Positions 53,175 through 62,402 of a DNA stretch of 64,000 bases are shown here, piece by piece (positions within the stretch are counted from its first letter, which is position 1; every line of letters starts with the position of its first letter). The translations under genes were made by a program, and so were the position numbers. The stretch covers positions 620,001 through 684,000 of the forward strand of contig JBJKZD010000009.1 of NCBI GenBank assembly GCA_045560765.1, given 5' to 3'. Under the pieces are notes generated by a model, which was not told the origin of the DNA, ran no database searches, and worked only from the letters and a program-made list of their open reading frames with translations. The DNA is from UBA9926 sp913064795. Lineage in GTDB: Bacteria > Pseudomonadota > Gammaproteobacteria > Pseudomonadales > Azotimanducaceae.

Positions 53175-53562
53175 CAGCTTTGGCCAATATCGCGTCAATC
53201 TCAATTCGAGCCCCTTTGGGCAAGGCATTGACGCCAATGGTGGTTCTAGCGGGGTAAGGTTGTTTGAGGCTTTGCTGGAGTAATTGATTAACCGCATCGA
53301 AGTCGCCCAGATCGACGAGGTAGATGGTTAATTTTAACAAACGGCTCAGAGGCGTCTTGGCTGATTCGGCGATCGCTGCCAGATTGAGTAGGATTTGTTG
53401 AGTTTGATTTAAAACATCAGGGCCGACTAATGTGCCCGCTTTGGGATCCAGTCCAAGTTGACCGCTGATAAAGATTAGGCCATTAAATTGCACGCCCTGG
53501 GAATAAGGGCCTATGGCAGCGGGGGCATTTGGGGTTGAGATTTCGGTGAGCGAGGTTGTCAC
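53167..53562 (-). CDS. ridA: 2-iminobutanoate/2-iminopropanoate deaminase RidA
   Basis: Trimeric enzyme that hydrolyses reactive enamine/imine intermediates from PLP enzymes. The 131 residues show PAAIGPYSQGVQ, FISGQLGLDP and the C-terminal PARTTIGVNALPKGARIEID with the substrate-binding arginine. It starts with GTG, overlapping the spoT stop by 1 nt, between spoT and recG as in Pseudomonas-like genomes. Confidence 0.95.
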   Translation of the reverse strand: MTTSLTEISTPNAPAAIGPYSQGVQFNGLIFISGQLGLDPKAGTLVGPDVLNQTQQILLNLAAIAESAKTPLSRLLKLTIYLVDLGDFDAVNQLLQQSLKQPYPARTTIGVNALPKGARIEIDAILAKADG

Positions 53563-55676
53563 TAGCTTCTGACTCGAAGGATTTTATTAATGTTGTGGAT
53601 ATGACGAATTTTACGGATGACCCGAGCAAGATGAACTCGATCGCTCACATTGATGACCAGATTGACGGTTGCAAGGTGTGCATCGCGTTCGATAATGCTG
53701 ATGCGATCGATATTTGCATCGGCGCCAGTAATCGTTGAAGCGAGCACTGCAATCAGTCCTTTTTCGTGTTCGAGTTCAGCCCGCAGTTCGACCGCAAACT
53801 CCTGATCAAGTTGATCCTCCCAGCGGACAGCCATCATTTCTTCGGGCTTCTCTCTGAGTTCGCTCATGTTTTTGCAGGATTCAAGATGAATCACAATGCC
53901 CCGCCCGGCGCTGAGGTGTCCGATGATGGGGTCCCCAGGAATAGGACGGCAACAGCGTGCGTAGTTAACAACCAATCCCTCGGTTCCTTTGATCGATAAG
54001 GGGCCTTGAGCGTCTCCAGTGCTGTGCTCGGGTGTCCCAGGCTGATCCTCTACTAACCGCCTTGCGACCACACTTGCCATTTGGTTGCCTAGGCCGATTT
54101 CTGCAAGCAGGTCATCAAAGTGTGTCAATTTGGCTCTTTCGACCACGCTTGTCATTGCGCTTTCACTGACCAGGTCGAGACGACGATTTAAGGTGGCCAG
54201 TGCACGATCAATCAGTCTTCGGCCTAGGATGATCGATTCATTGAGTTGCTGCTCCTTCAAAGCATTTCTGATCCCGCTGCGGGCCTTTCCAGTGACGATA
54301 AAGCTCAGCCAAGCAGGATTGGGCAAAGCCCCTGAAGCTCTGATGATCTCAACGGTCTGACCGCTCTCTAAAGCAGTACTCAAGGGCGCTAAGCGGCGAT
54401 CGATTCTGCAGGCTACGCAGGAATTTCCGATGTCTGTGTGGACAGCGTAGGCAAAATCGATCGCGGTCGAACCTTGTGGCAACTCGTAGATTTCCCCCAT
54501 CGGACTAAAGATATACACCTCATCCGGGAACAAGTCGATTTTAACATTCTCGATAAATTCGAGAGAGTTGCCTGCGCTCTGCTGCAGTTCGAGCAGGCCT
54601 TGCATCCATTCCCGGGCCCGTTTGTGGCCGGGGGAGGCCGCTGTGTCTTGGCTCTTATAGAGCCAGTGTCCGGCGATCCCGCGATTGGCAAACTCTTCCA
54701 TCTCATGGGTTCGAATTTGTATTTCAATGGGCAGCCCGTGCATCCCGAACAGCGTCGTATGAAGAGATTGATAGCCGTTCGCCTTGGGGATCGCAATATA
54801 ATCTTTGAACCGACCCGCGACGGGTTTGTAGAGGTTATGAACTGCGCCCAATGTTCGGTAGCAGGTATCAACGTCATCAACGATGATTCTGAACGCGTAG
54901 ACGTCCATGATTTCGGTAAAGGATCGGCGTTTAGCGCGCATCTTGTCGTAGATGCTGTAGAGATGCTTCTCTCGCCCAAAGACTTCAGCACCGAGTTGAT
55001 CTCGATCAAGGCAAGCCTCAATCGACTTCAGGATCTTACCCACCACCTCTTTACGGTTGCCTCGAGCGCGTCGCACGGCTTTTTCAATCATGCTGGACCG
55101 AAGTGGGTACAATGCTCTAAAGCCTAATTCTTCGAATTCGACACGAATCTGATTCATACCGAGCCTGAGCGCGATCGGAGCGTAAATTTCTAGGGTCTCC
55201 TTAGCGATGCGGCGCCTTTTTTCTGGCGCCAAATAACCCAATGTGCGCATGTTGTGGAGTCGGTCCGCGAGTTTGACCAGAATGACTCGAATGTCTTTGG
55301 CCATCGCCAGAGTCATTTTTTGAAAATTTTCCGCTTGGGCTTCGGCCCGGGAGTGGAACATGCTGCTCAATTTACTGACGCCGTCCACCAATTCCGCGAC
55401 CTCTTTGTCAAATTCCGAGCCGATTTGATGCTTGGGAACCCCGGTATCTTCGATCACATCATGGAGCAGCGCCGCCATCAAACACTGATGGTCCATACGC
55501 ATTTCGGCGAGGATGGCCGCGACAGCCAACGGATGGTTGATGTAGGGTTCGCCGGACTTCCTAAACTGGCCTTCGTGGGCAACTTCCGCGAATTCAAACG
55601 CCCGCACGACCTGATCAACCTGATTTTGATCAAGATATTGGGTGAGTTGGGTGGCAAGCGCATCGATGGTCTGCAT
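53562..55676 (-). CDS. spoT: Bifunctional (p)ppGpp synthetase/hydrolase SpoT
   Basis: Controls the stringent alarmone. The 704-residue protein contains the HD hydrolase domain with LLHDVIEDT and DRLHNMRTL, so hydrolysis is expected. The synthetase domain shows RFKDYIAIPKANGYQSLHTT and EIQIRTHEMEEFA. A TGS domain (DLFPDEVYIFSPMGEI) follows, and a C-terminal ACT domain. It lies between rpoZ and ridA. Confidence 0.96.
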   Translation of the reverse strand: MQTIDALATQLTQYLDQNQVDQVVRAFEFAEVAHEGQFRKSGEPYINHPLAVAAILAEMRMDHQCLMAALLHDVIEDTGVPKHQIGSEFDKEVAELVDGVSKLSSMFHSRAEAQAENFQKMTLAMAKDIRVILVKLADRLHNMRTLGYLAPEKRRRIAKETLEIYAPIALRLGMNQIRVEFEELGFRALYPLRSSMIEKAVRRARGNRKEVVGKILKSIEACLDRDQLGAEVFGREKHLYSIYDKMRAKRRSFTEIMDVYAFRIIVDDVDTCYRTLGAVHNLYKPVAGRFKDYIAIPKANGYQSLHTTLFGMHGLPIEIQIRTHEMEEFANRGIAGHWLYKSQDTAASPGHKRAREWMQGLLELQQSAGNSLEFIENVKIDLFPDEVYIFSPMGEIYELPQGSTAIDFAYAVHTDIGNSCVACRIDRRLAPLSTALESGQTVEIIRASGALPNPAWLSFIVTGKARSGIRNALKEQQLNESIILGRRLIDRALATLNRRLDLVSESAMTSVVERAKLTHFDDLLAEIGLGNQMASVVARRLVEDQPGTPEHSTGDAQGPLSIKGTEGLVVNYARCCRPIPGDPIIGHLSAGRGIVIHLESCKNMSELREKPEEMMAVRWEDQLDQEFAVELRAELEHEKGLIAVLASTITGADANIDRISIIERDAHLATVNLVINVSDRVHLARVIRKIRHIHNINKILRVRS

Positions 55677-55776
55677 CAGATGACTATACCAACGATTTAT
55701 AGAAATTGAAGGTAGTCTTCAGATTTAGACGAGAAAAATTGGAAATAAAGCCGTGGACTCGTGGGCCAGAGGGTCT

Positions 55777-56055
55777 TTAGAACTCGGGATCGGGTGCTCG
55801 GTCAAACGTTTCGGCGAGGAGTTCCATCGACATGGGCTCGAAATCCTCTTTGGGCTTCTCAGTGAGAATGTCAGGGCCAACCAGGCCATCGGCGATTTCC
55901 CGCAATGCCAAAACTGTCGGCTTGTCGTTTTCAACCGGAACCATTGGATCTTTCCCTTCCGTTGCCAGTTGTCGCGCACGCTTGCTGGCGACCATAACAA
56001 GCTCAAAGCGGTTATCGACGTTTTCCAAACAATCTTCTACGGTAACTCGGGCCAT
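55777..56055 (-). CDS. rpoZ: RNA polymerase omega subunit
   Basis: A 92-residue protein starting MARVTVEDCLENVDNRFELV, the conserved omega N-terminus, with ASKRARQL. Omega stabilises the beta' subunit and is part of a ppGpp-binding site, which fits its place directly ahead of spoT. The gap to gmk is 100 bp. Confidence 0.96.
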   Translation of the reverse strand: MARVTVEDCLENVDNRFELVMVASKRARQLATEGKDPMVPVENDKPTVLALREIADGLVGPDILTEKPKEDFEPMSMELLAETFDRAPDPEF

Positions 56056-56155
56056 AGGGCGCTCCTTGATCAGGGTCGAGGTGTAAGTTCGGCGGCTAAC
56101 TTTGCCGGGGAGCGCATTCTATCGGTAAAAAGATCGCCCCGCAACACGCCAGATT

Positions 56156-56803
56156 TTATTCGTTAGTGGCTGTTAACTGATCGATTAAAGCCTGATGGCG
56201 CTGGGATTGTCTCACCCGGGTAAATTCCGCCGCATCATCGAAGACGATTGTCTCCAGGCCTGCCAGCGCCTCCTCAAAATTGTCGTTGATCAGGAGATAA
56301 TCAAAGTGGATACATTGCGCAATCTCGGTGAGCGCCCCAGCATGGCGTCGCTCTACGGTCGCCGCATCGTCTTGACCCCGGTTGATAAGCCGTTCTCGTA
56401 AGCTGTTGAGTGACGGTGGCAGGATAAAGACGAGCCTTGCCTGGGGCATTTTTGCTTTAACCTGTAGCGCGCCTTGCCAATCGATTTCGAGAATCATTTG
56501 CTGTCCAGCGGCGGTAATGCGCTCCATTTCTTGCAGACTGGTTCCATAAAGATTGTCAAAGACTTCGGCATGCTCGATAAATTGCCCTTGATCGACTAGC
56601 GCTAAAAATTCTGAACGATCAACAAAAAAGTAGTTTTCACCATCGGTTTCGTTGGCTCTTTTGGTCCTGGTTGTGTGTGAGATACTGACGGCAGCGTCAG
56701 AATGTTGGGATAAAAGGGCGCTGACGAGGCTGGTTTTACCCGTACCTGAGGCGGCTGCGATAACGAAGACGTTGCCGCGTTTTGAAGAATGCTTTGAACC
56801 CAT
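56156..56803 (-). CDS. gmk: Guanylate kinase
   Basis: Phosphorylates GMP to GDP. The 215-residue protein has the P-loop AASGTGKTSLV (about 17-27), SHTTRTKR, ENYFFV and the EIDWQGALQVK segment. It stands in the conserved order gmk-rpoZ-spoT. Confidence 0.97.
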   Translation of the reverse strand: MGSKHSSKRGNVFVIAAASGTGKTSLVSALLSQHSDAAVSISHTTRTKRANETDGENYFFVDRSEFLALVDQGQFIEHAEVFDNLYGTSLQEMERITAAGQQMILEIDWQGALQVKAKMPQARLVFILPPSLNSLRERLINRGQDDAATVERRHAGALTEIAQCIHFDYLLINDNFEEALAGLETIVFDDAAEFTRVRQSQRHQALIDQLTATNE

Positions 56804-56898
56804 CAGAAATCCCGCTGATAAGAAGGCGTGATGAAAGAGCCGGAGATACTAAAAGATGCGCGGCGTGCTTGCAATTGTCAGCTCAGGGATGCTTTTGA

Positions 56899-57744
56899 TT
56901 ATTCTAGATTTTGGATCTGCTCGCGCATCTGCTCGATGGCAACCTTAAGCTCAACCGCCGAAAAGGTAGATTCGGCGGCGATCGATTTGGACGCCAATGT
57001 ATTGGCCTCACGGTTGAGCTCCTGCATGAGAAAGTCTAGACGACGACCCACTGGACCCTCCGCCGCGAGGCACCGCCTGACTTCCCTGACGTGGGCATCA
57101 ATGCGATCGATTTCTTCAGCGACATCCGCTTTGCTGGTGAGCAGAACGATTTCCTGGTGCAACCGTTCTGGGTCAAGATCGAGTTTTAGGGCATCAAACC
57201 TTGCAATCAATCGAGCCTCGGCGCTTTGGATGATTGAAGCAATCTCAGTTTTAACCCCTGTCATGAGATCTGTGATCAGATCCAGCCGGTTCAAAATACT
57301 CTCCGCCGTTGCTGCTCCCTCTCTCTCCCGGTTTGCTTTGAAAAGGTTCAAAGCGGTGTTAAATCCGTCAAGAATGTCGAGCTCATCGGGTCCTGCGGCG
57401 GCATGGGTCAGCACACCAGGCCACTTTAAAAGGTCCAGTCCAGAAAGTTGGGTCTTCTCCTCGGTCAAATGATCGATTGACCCGACCGCGGCTCTGACTT
57501 GCTCGACGACTCCAGAATTGATCTCGAGACGGGCCTCAGCGTCATTGGTTTGACGCAGCGTGCAGTCGACCTTGCCCCGGGCCAGTTGCGTTTTGGCGGC
57601 TGCTCTGAGCGCTGGCTCCAGGTGACGACACACCTCAGGCAGTCGAAAGTTCAGTTCGAGAAATCGATGGTTCACGGCTCGAATTTCCCAGACCAGAGCC
57701 TCATTTTCGGCGCTGGCAAAGCCGGTCATACTGCTAATGGCCAT
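56899..57744 (-). CDS. yicC: YicC family endoribonuclease
   Basis: YicC-type RNase implicated in small-RNA turnover in E. coli. From the ATG at 57744 it has 281 residues: N-terminal SSMTGFAS, WEIRAVNHRFLE, RGKVDCTLR, and the C-terminal GRRLDFLMQELNREANTLASK block. It is divergent from rph across 68 bp, the same neighbour pair as in E. coli. Confidence 0.94.
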   Translation of the reverse strand: MAISSMTGFASAENEALVWEIRAVNHRFLELNFRLPEVCRHLEPALRAAAKTQLARGKVDCTLRQTNDAEARLEINSGVVEQVRAAVGSIDHLTEEKTQLSGLDLLKWPGVLTHAAAGPDELDILDGFNTALNLFKANREREGAATAESILNRLDLITDLMTGVKTEIASIIQSAEARLIARFDALKLDLDPERLHQEIVLLTSKADVAEEIDRIDAHVREVRRCLAAEGPVGRRLDFLMQELNREANTLASKSIAAESTFSAVELKVAIEQMREQIQNLE

Positions 57745-57812
57745 CAGCAATTCTCGCTTAAGGAATTCAAAGAAGTATAATCGTAGTTCACTCGATCCAT
57801 TTTTGGAATTTT

Positions 57813-58532
57813 ATGACGTCTTTTATTCGATCCAACGAACGCCAACTCGACGCGCTCCGGCCTGTTTCCATCGTTAGACAGTACAACAAGCACGCAGAAG
57901 GCTCGGTGCTGGTTTCCTTCGGGGACACGCAAGTGATCTGTACGGCCTCTCTTGAATCGGGTGTACCACCTTTTTTGCGGGGCAAGGGCCAAGGTTGGAT
58001 TACGGCGGAATATGGCATGCTGCCTCGGTCAACCCATGAGCGAATGGGGCGAGAGGCTGCTCGAGGCAAGCAATCGGGACGCACACAAGAAATCCAACGC
58101 TTGATCGGTCGGGCCCTGCGAGCCGCTGTGAATTTAAAAACCTTAGGAGAATATACGCTTAAGATTGATTGTGACGTGATTCAGGCCGACGGTGGAACTC
58201 GGACTGCGGCCATTACAGGGGCCTGTGTGGCGCTATTTGACGCGATTGATCAACTTCCCGATCAGCATAAGATCGAACGGACCTATGTCGCCTCTGTCTC
58301 TGTGGGCGTCGTTGAGGGCGAGCCGATGTTGGACTTGGAATACGTCGAGGATTCGGCGGCAGACACCGATATGAATGTTGTTATGACCGAGGCAGGTGCA
58401 TTTATTGAGGTGCAGGGTACGGCTGAAGCTGCGCCCTTTGATCGCTCTGAATTGGATGCCCTGCTGGACTTGGCGAGCGGTGGAATACAGACGTTGCTCG
58501 AGCTGCAGAAGCACAGTAGGGCGAGCGCCTAA
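57813..58532 (+). CDS. rph: Ribonuclease PH
   Basis: Phosphorolytic 3'-5' exonuclease trimming tRNA 3' ends. The 239 residues contain GKGQGWITAEYGMLPRST, the RTQEIQRLIGRALRA phosphate-site region, CDVIQADGGTRTAAITGA and the acidic DLEYVEDSAADTDMNVV. It is intact, unlike the frameshifted E. coli K-12 copy. pyrE starts 1 nt after its stop. Confidence 0.97.
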   Translation: MTSFIRSNERQLDALRPVSIVRQYNKHAEGSVLVSFGDTQVICTASLESGVPPFLRGKGQGWITAEYGMLPRSTHERMGREAARGKQSGRTQEIQRLIGRALRAAVNLKTLGEYTLKIDCDVIQADGGTRTAAITGACVALFDAIDQLPDQHKIERTYVASVSVGVVEGEPMLDLEYVEDSAADTDMNVVMTEAGAFIEVQGTAEAAPFDRSELDALLDLASGGIQTLLELQKHSRASA

Positions 58533-58533
58533 C

Positions 58534-59187
58534 ATGGCGGCTTTTGATGCAGATGGGTTTATCCGACTGGCACTGGCAAACGATGTTCTGAAGTTTGGAT
58601 CCTTTCAATTAAAGTCTGGTCGTAAGAGCCCCTATTTTTTTAATGCGGGACAATTTCAAACCGGCGCTGCGCTGTCCAGTCTTGGCGATTTTTATGCTGA
58701 AAAACTGGTTCGATCGAAGGCTGACTTCGATGTGTTGTTTGGCCCGCCCTACAAAGGGATTCCCTTAGTGTCTGCGGCTGCGATCAGTTTAGCTCGTGGT
58801 CATCATCGGTCAGTTCCCTACAGCTATGCCCGCAAAGAAATCAAAGATCATGGTGAGGGTGGGCTTTTAGTTGGGGCGCCCCTTAAGGGCAGAGTGATGA
58901 TCGTCGATGATGTGATCACCGCCGGTACGGCAATCAGAGAAGCGATGGGTCTCATTGAAGGTGCAGGAGCACAGGTTGCCGGGGTGATTGTCGCGATTGA
59001 TCGCCAAGAGTGCGGACAGGACGGGCAGCGAAGTGCGATTCAGGAAGTTGAAGAAACGTTTAACATTCCGGTGCTGAGCCTGGTTTCTTTCAGTGACATC
59101 ATCGAATTTGCGCAGCGTAACGGCCTCGACATCGACATTGGTGCCATGCTGGACTATCGGGAAACCTACGGCGTAAACCCGGATTGA
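58534..59187 (+). CDS. pyrE: Orotate phosphoribosyltransferase
   Basis: Converts orotate and PRPP to OMP in pyrimidine synthesis. Starting at 58534 (MAAFDADGFIRLALANDV) gives 217 residues. It shows LKSGRKSPYFFNAGQF, the FGPPYKGIPL loop and the PRPP signature VMIVDDVITAGTA. Its stop is next to the convergent slmA stop. Confidence 0.97.
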   Translation: MAAFDADGFIRLALANDVLKFGSFQLKSGRKSPYFFNAGQFQTGAALSSLGDFYAEKLVRSKADFDVLFGPPYKGIPLVSAAAISLARGHHRSVPYSYARKEIKDHGEGGLLVGAPLKGRVMIVDDVITAGTAIREAMGLIEGAGAQVAGVIVAIDRQECGQDGQRSAIQEVEETFNIPVLSLVSFSDIIEFAQRNGLDIDIGAMLDYRETYGVNPD

Positions 59188-59188
59188 G

Positions 59189-59812
59189 CTATGGGGCAGG
59201 TGCTGCCGGGGGAGAGGCCTTTAATGCTTGCAGCACCCTTGAAATCTGGTTTGGCAATTCAAGGGTCGGGGAAAGTTTAAAGTCACTGCGCACGAACTGG
59301 ATGACCTTACCCTCGAGCAGGCTAGAGAGAAGGCTGGCTGCTTCACTAGGATTGAGAGATAACCCCTGATCAGGGGTCAAATGTGTCTCTCTGAAAATCT
59401 GCCTGAGCTGGGTTTCTATTCGCTCGAAAAATAAACCAGCACGCTGCCGTAGCCTTGGTGATTCTCCAGCGAGGGGCTCTCCTGTCAATAGGCGCGTAAT
59501 TCCTGGATTCTTCTCGCAGAAAGTGAGGACCAACGAAACAATTTGCTCGCTTCGCTCAAAAGGCTCTTGCGTTGTAGCGAGAATGATAGAAATACGCTCG
59601 AAAACCGATGCCTCAGCAAATTCCATCAGCGCCTCATACATTTTGGCTTTGCTTGGAAAATGCCGGTACAGCGCTGCTTCTGACACGTTCACTGCTTCAG
59701 CAAGCTTGGCGGTAGTGAGCCGCGTGCCGGGCTGCGCCTCGAGCATACCGGCGAGTACATGAAGAATCTCTGCTTTCCGTTGACTGGGCTTTCTTTTGCC
59801 AGGGTCGGTCAT
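59189..59812 (-). CDS. slmA: Nucleoid occlusion factor SlmA (TetR fold)
   Basis: DNA-binding inhibitor of FtsZ assembly over the nucleoid. The 207-residue protein has an N-terminal helix-turn-helix with TTAKLAEAVNVSEAALYRHF and PSKAKMYEALMEF. The rest matches SlmA (NPGITRLLTGEPL, FERIETQLRQ, FVRSDFKLSP), a gammaproteobacterial protein. Its ATG overlaps the argB stop by 4 nt. Confidence 0.95.
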   Translation of the reverse strand: MTDPGKRKPSQRKAEILHVLAGMLEAQPGTRLTTAKLAEAVNVSEAALYRHFPSKAKMYEALMEFAEASVFERISIILATTQEPFERSEQIVSLVLTFCEKNPGITRLLTGEPLAGESPRLRQRAGLFFERIETQLRQIFRETHLTPDQGLSLNPSEAASLLSSLLEGKVIQFVRSDFKLSPTLELPNQISRVLQALKASPPAAPAP

Positions 59813-60708
59813 GAAACCTCGCCAATTTTGGTGCCCACGCCCTCATCTGTGAGGACTTCGAGCAACACAGCATGGGCGACGCGTCCGTCAATGATATGGG
59901 CGCTCGTTACACCGCCTGCGACAGCCTCTAGCGCGCATTGGATTTTTGGCAACATGCCTCCAGAAATCGTGCCTTCATCGATCAATCCTTTGACGGAACT
60001 GGGTCCTAGACTACTGATCAGTTGTCCCTGGGCATCTTGGATGCCTTCAATATCGGTGAGTAGGATGAGTTTTTCAGCAGCAAGGCTCGATGCGATGGCG
60101 CCTGCCACCAAATCTGCATTGATGTTAAAGGTTTCTCCAGATGGCCCGGAGCCGATGGGTGCGATGACTGGAATTAGATCGCTTTGGGTCGCGATATCGA
60201 GGACTTCGCGATTGATGTTAGTGACCTCACCGACCTGACCAATATCAATGATTTCTGGCGTACTTAAGGCTTTTGAAGGCGCCTCAACTTTGAGCTGCTT
60301 CGCTTCGATGAGCGAGGCGTCTTTGCCCGTGAGCCCAATGGCCCGACCACCACTTTGATTGATCAGTGAAACGATTTCTTTGTTGACCTGCCCGCCCAAA
60401 ACCATCTCAACGACATTCATGGTCGCATGGTCTGTGACCCGCATGCCGTCAACGAAACGGGACTGAATGCCCAACTGTTCGAGCAGATCACCAATTTGTG
60501 GGCCGCCGCCGTGAACAACAATGGGGTTTAAGCCAACCAGCTTCATCAGTACGATGTCTTTAGCGAAGCTCTTTTTAAGCGTCTCTTCGGTCATCGCATT
60601 ACCGCCATATTTAACGACAATGGTTTTACCTTTAAACGACTGAATATAGGGAAGTGCCTCGGTTAAAACCTTGGCGATTTTGAGCGCTTCATTGCGAGTA
60701 ACAGTCAT
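59809..60708 (-). CDS. argB: Acetylglutamate kinase
   Basis: Second step of arginine synthesis. The 299-residue protein has VVKYGGNAM (about 27-35), VHGGGPQIG, GLTGKDASLI and the NINADLVAGAIA and LLTDIEGI segments of the amino-acid kinase fold. The N-terminal extension before the kinase core (EALPYIQSFKGK) is the type seen in arginine-sensitive hexameric enzymes. It is 33 bp behind dut. Confidence 0.96.
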   Translation of the reverse strand: MTVTRNEALKIAKVLTEALPYIQSFKGKTIVVKYGGNAMTEETLKKSFAKDIVLMKLVGLNPIVVHGGGPQIGDLLEQLGIQSRFVDGMRVTDHATMNVVEMVLGGQVNKEIVSLINQSGGRAIGLTGKDASLIEAKQLKVEAPSKALSTPEIIDIGQVGEVTNINREVLDIATQSDLIPVIAPIGSGPSGETFNINADLVAGAIASSLAAEKLILLTDIEGIQDAQGQLISSLGPSSVKGLIDEGTISGGMLPKIQCALEAVAGGVTSAHIIDGRVAHAVLLEVLTDEGVGTKIGEVS

Positions 60709-60741
60709 ACAGTTGTCCGTTGTCGTGCGGCCTCAGGGAAG

Positions 60742-61182
60742 CTAGTGTTTGCCGGTGGAGCCAAAGCCGCGATCACTGCGTTCGCTCTGTTCAAAGTCGT
60801 CCACCCAAGAAAAATCGGCTTGAACCACCGGCACGATCACAAGTTGTGCAATTCGGTCATTAGGATTGATTTCAAAGTCGCTGGTGCTGCGATTCCAACA
60901 TGAAATCATCAATTCCCCTTGGTAATCCGAATCGATCAAGCCGACCAGATTACCGAGGACGATGCCGTGTTTGTGACCCAGACCCGAGCGGGGAAGGATC
61001 ATTGCTGCGTAGCCTGGATCTTCGAGATAAATGGCCAGCCCAGTCGGTATCAGCTCGGTGGTTCCCGGTGCGAGACTGAGCGGAGCCTCTAAACAAGCTC
61101 TCAGATCGATCCCTGCTGAACCTTTGGTTGCGTAGGCGGGATCGCCTGCAGTCTGCCGTAAGCGTTTTATTTGTACTTTCAC
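60742..61182 (-). CDS. dut: Deoxyuridine 5'-triphosphate nucleotidohydrolase
   Basis: Trimeric dUTPase, 146 residues. The five motifs are visible: AGIDLRAC (1), PRSGLGHKHGIVLGN (2), GLIDSDYQGEL with the catalytic Asp (3), RIAQLVIVPV (4) and RSDRGFGSTG (5). Its start overlaps the coaBC stop by 4 nt. Confidence 0.97.
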   Translation of the reverse strand: MKVQIKRLRQTAGDPAYATKGSAGIDLRACLEAPLSLAPGTTELIPTGLAIYLEDPGYAAMILPRSGLGHKHGIVLGNLVGLIDSDYQGELMISCWNRSTSDFEINPNDRIAQLVIVPVVQADFSWVDDFEQSERSDRGFGSTGKH

Positions 61183-62402
61183 GGCTTTGCCCTTAGGTGT
61201 TCAGCGATACGGTCGATCAGCTTTTCCGAGAGCGCACGCTTTGACATCATGGGGAGATCAAGACTGTCGTCTTGCTCATACACCGTAATGGCATTTTGAT
61301 CGCTATTAAAACCGATGTCAGTGTTGGAAACGTTATTCGCAACGATCATATCTAAGTTCTTTTGGGCTAGTTTCTTTCTAGCGAAAGTTTCTAGTTGCTC
61401 TGTTTCGGCGGCAAATCCAACGGTAAAGGGCTTATTTTTCCTGGCTGCGACTTCGGCAATAATATCCGGGTTTTCCACCAGCTCGAGGGTCAAAGTAGAC
61501 TTTCCGTGGGTGGCCTTCTTGATTTTTTGAGACTGGGTCAAGGTTGGCCGATAGTCTGCAACCGCCGCAACCCCAATAAAGACATCGACATCGCCGACCC
61601 GCGCCTGCACGGCCTCGTGCATCTGCATGGCGCTGATCACAGGGACGTGCTCGACACGCTCTGGCGGTGAAAGATTCGTTGGGCCGGAGACTAGAATCAC
61701 ATTCGCACCGGCATCGGCGGCAGCAGCTGCCAGCGCGTAACCTTGCTTGCCTGAGCTGTGATTGCTGATGAATCGAACCGGATCAATGGCCTCTCGGGTA
61801 GGTCCTGCGGTGATGAGAACCGTCCGACCTTGAAGCTTACCCGTATCGAACAGCGCGCTAACGCGCTCGATCAGAGGGTCGATGTCGAGTAATCGGCCCG
61901 CGCCGATTTCACCGCAGGCCTGCAATCCGGAATCTGGGCCCAAAAGATGCACCCCTCGATGAACCAAGATGGACTGATTGTCTTGAGTCGCTGGCTTTGA
62001 CCACATGGCTTGATTCATTGCTGGCGCGATCGCGACGGGACATTCTGCTGCCAAGCACACCGTGGTGAGGAGATCGTCCCCATGACCACTGGCGAATCGA
62101 GCTAAAAAATTTGCACTGGCAGGGGCTATCAGGATGAGGTCGGCCCAGCGGGCCAGTTCGATGTGGCCCATGACCGACTCTGTATCTGGATTGAGGAGGT
62201 CAAGATGGACGGGATGCCTGGATAGCGCTTGCATGGTCAAAGGTGTGATGAATTCAGTGGCCGAACGGGTCATGACGATCCTGACGTCGGCGCCCTGGTC
62301 TTGTAGGCGCCGGGTCAACTCAGCCGATTTATAAGCTGCGATGCCGCCCGTCACCCCAAGCAGGACTCTGCGGTTGTTCAATGTGTTGAAAGCAGTTTTC
62401 AT
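61179..62402 (-). CDS. coaBC: Phosphopantothenoylcysteine decarboxylase / phosphopantothenate-cysteine ligase
   Basis: Two-step enzyme of coenzyme A synthesis. From the ATG at 62402, 407 residues. The N-terminal flavin-binding CoaC has LGVTGGIAAYKSAEL, MGHIELARWADLILIAPASAN and PAMNQAMW. The C-terminal CoaB has ITAGPTREAIDPVRFISNHSSGKQG and the VGFAAETE motif. It starts the coaBC-dut-argB-slmA operon. Confidence 0.96.
   Translation of the reverse strand: MKTAFNTLNNRRVLLGVTGGIAAYKSAELTRRLQDQGADVRIVMTRSATEFITPLTMQALSRHPVHLDLLNPDTESVMGHIELARWADLILIAPASANFLARFASGHGDDLLTTVCLAAECPVAIAPAMNQAMWSKPATQDNQSILVHRGVHLLGPDSGLQACGEIGAGRLLDIDPLIERVSALFDTGKLQGRTVLITAGPTREAIDPVRFISNHSSGKQGYALAAAAADAGANVILVSGPTNLSPPERVEHVPVISAMQMHEAVQARVGDVDVFIGVAAVADYRPTLTQSQKIKKATHGKSTLTLELVENPDIIAEVAARKNKPFTVGFAAETEQLETFARKKLAQKNLDMIVANNVSNTDIGFNSDQNAITVYEQDDSLDLPMMSKRALSEKLIDRIAEHLRAKP

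Noticed and set aside
54413..55127. Long reading frames on both alternative frames inside spoT
   Set aside because: They are shadows of the SpoT synthetase and TGS domains; composition is Arg/Ser rich and unstructured.
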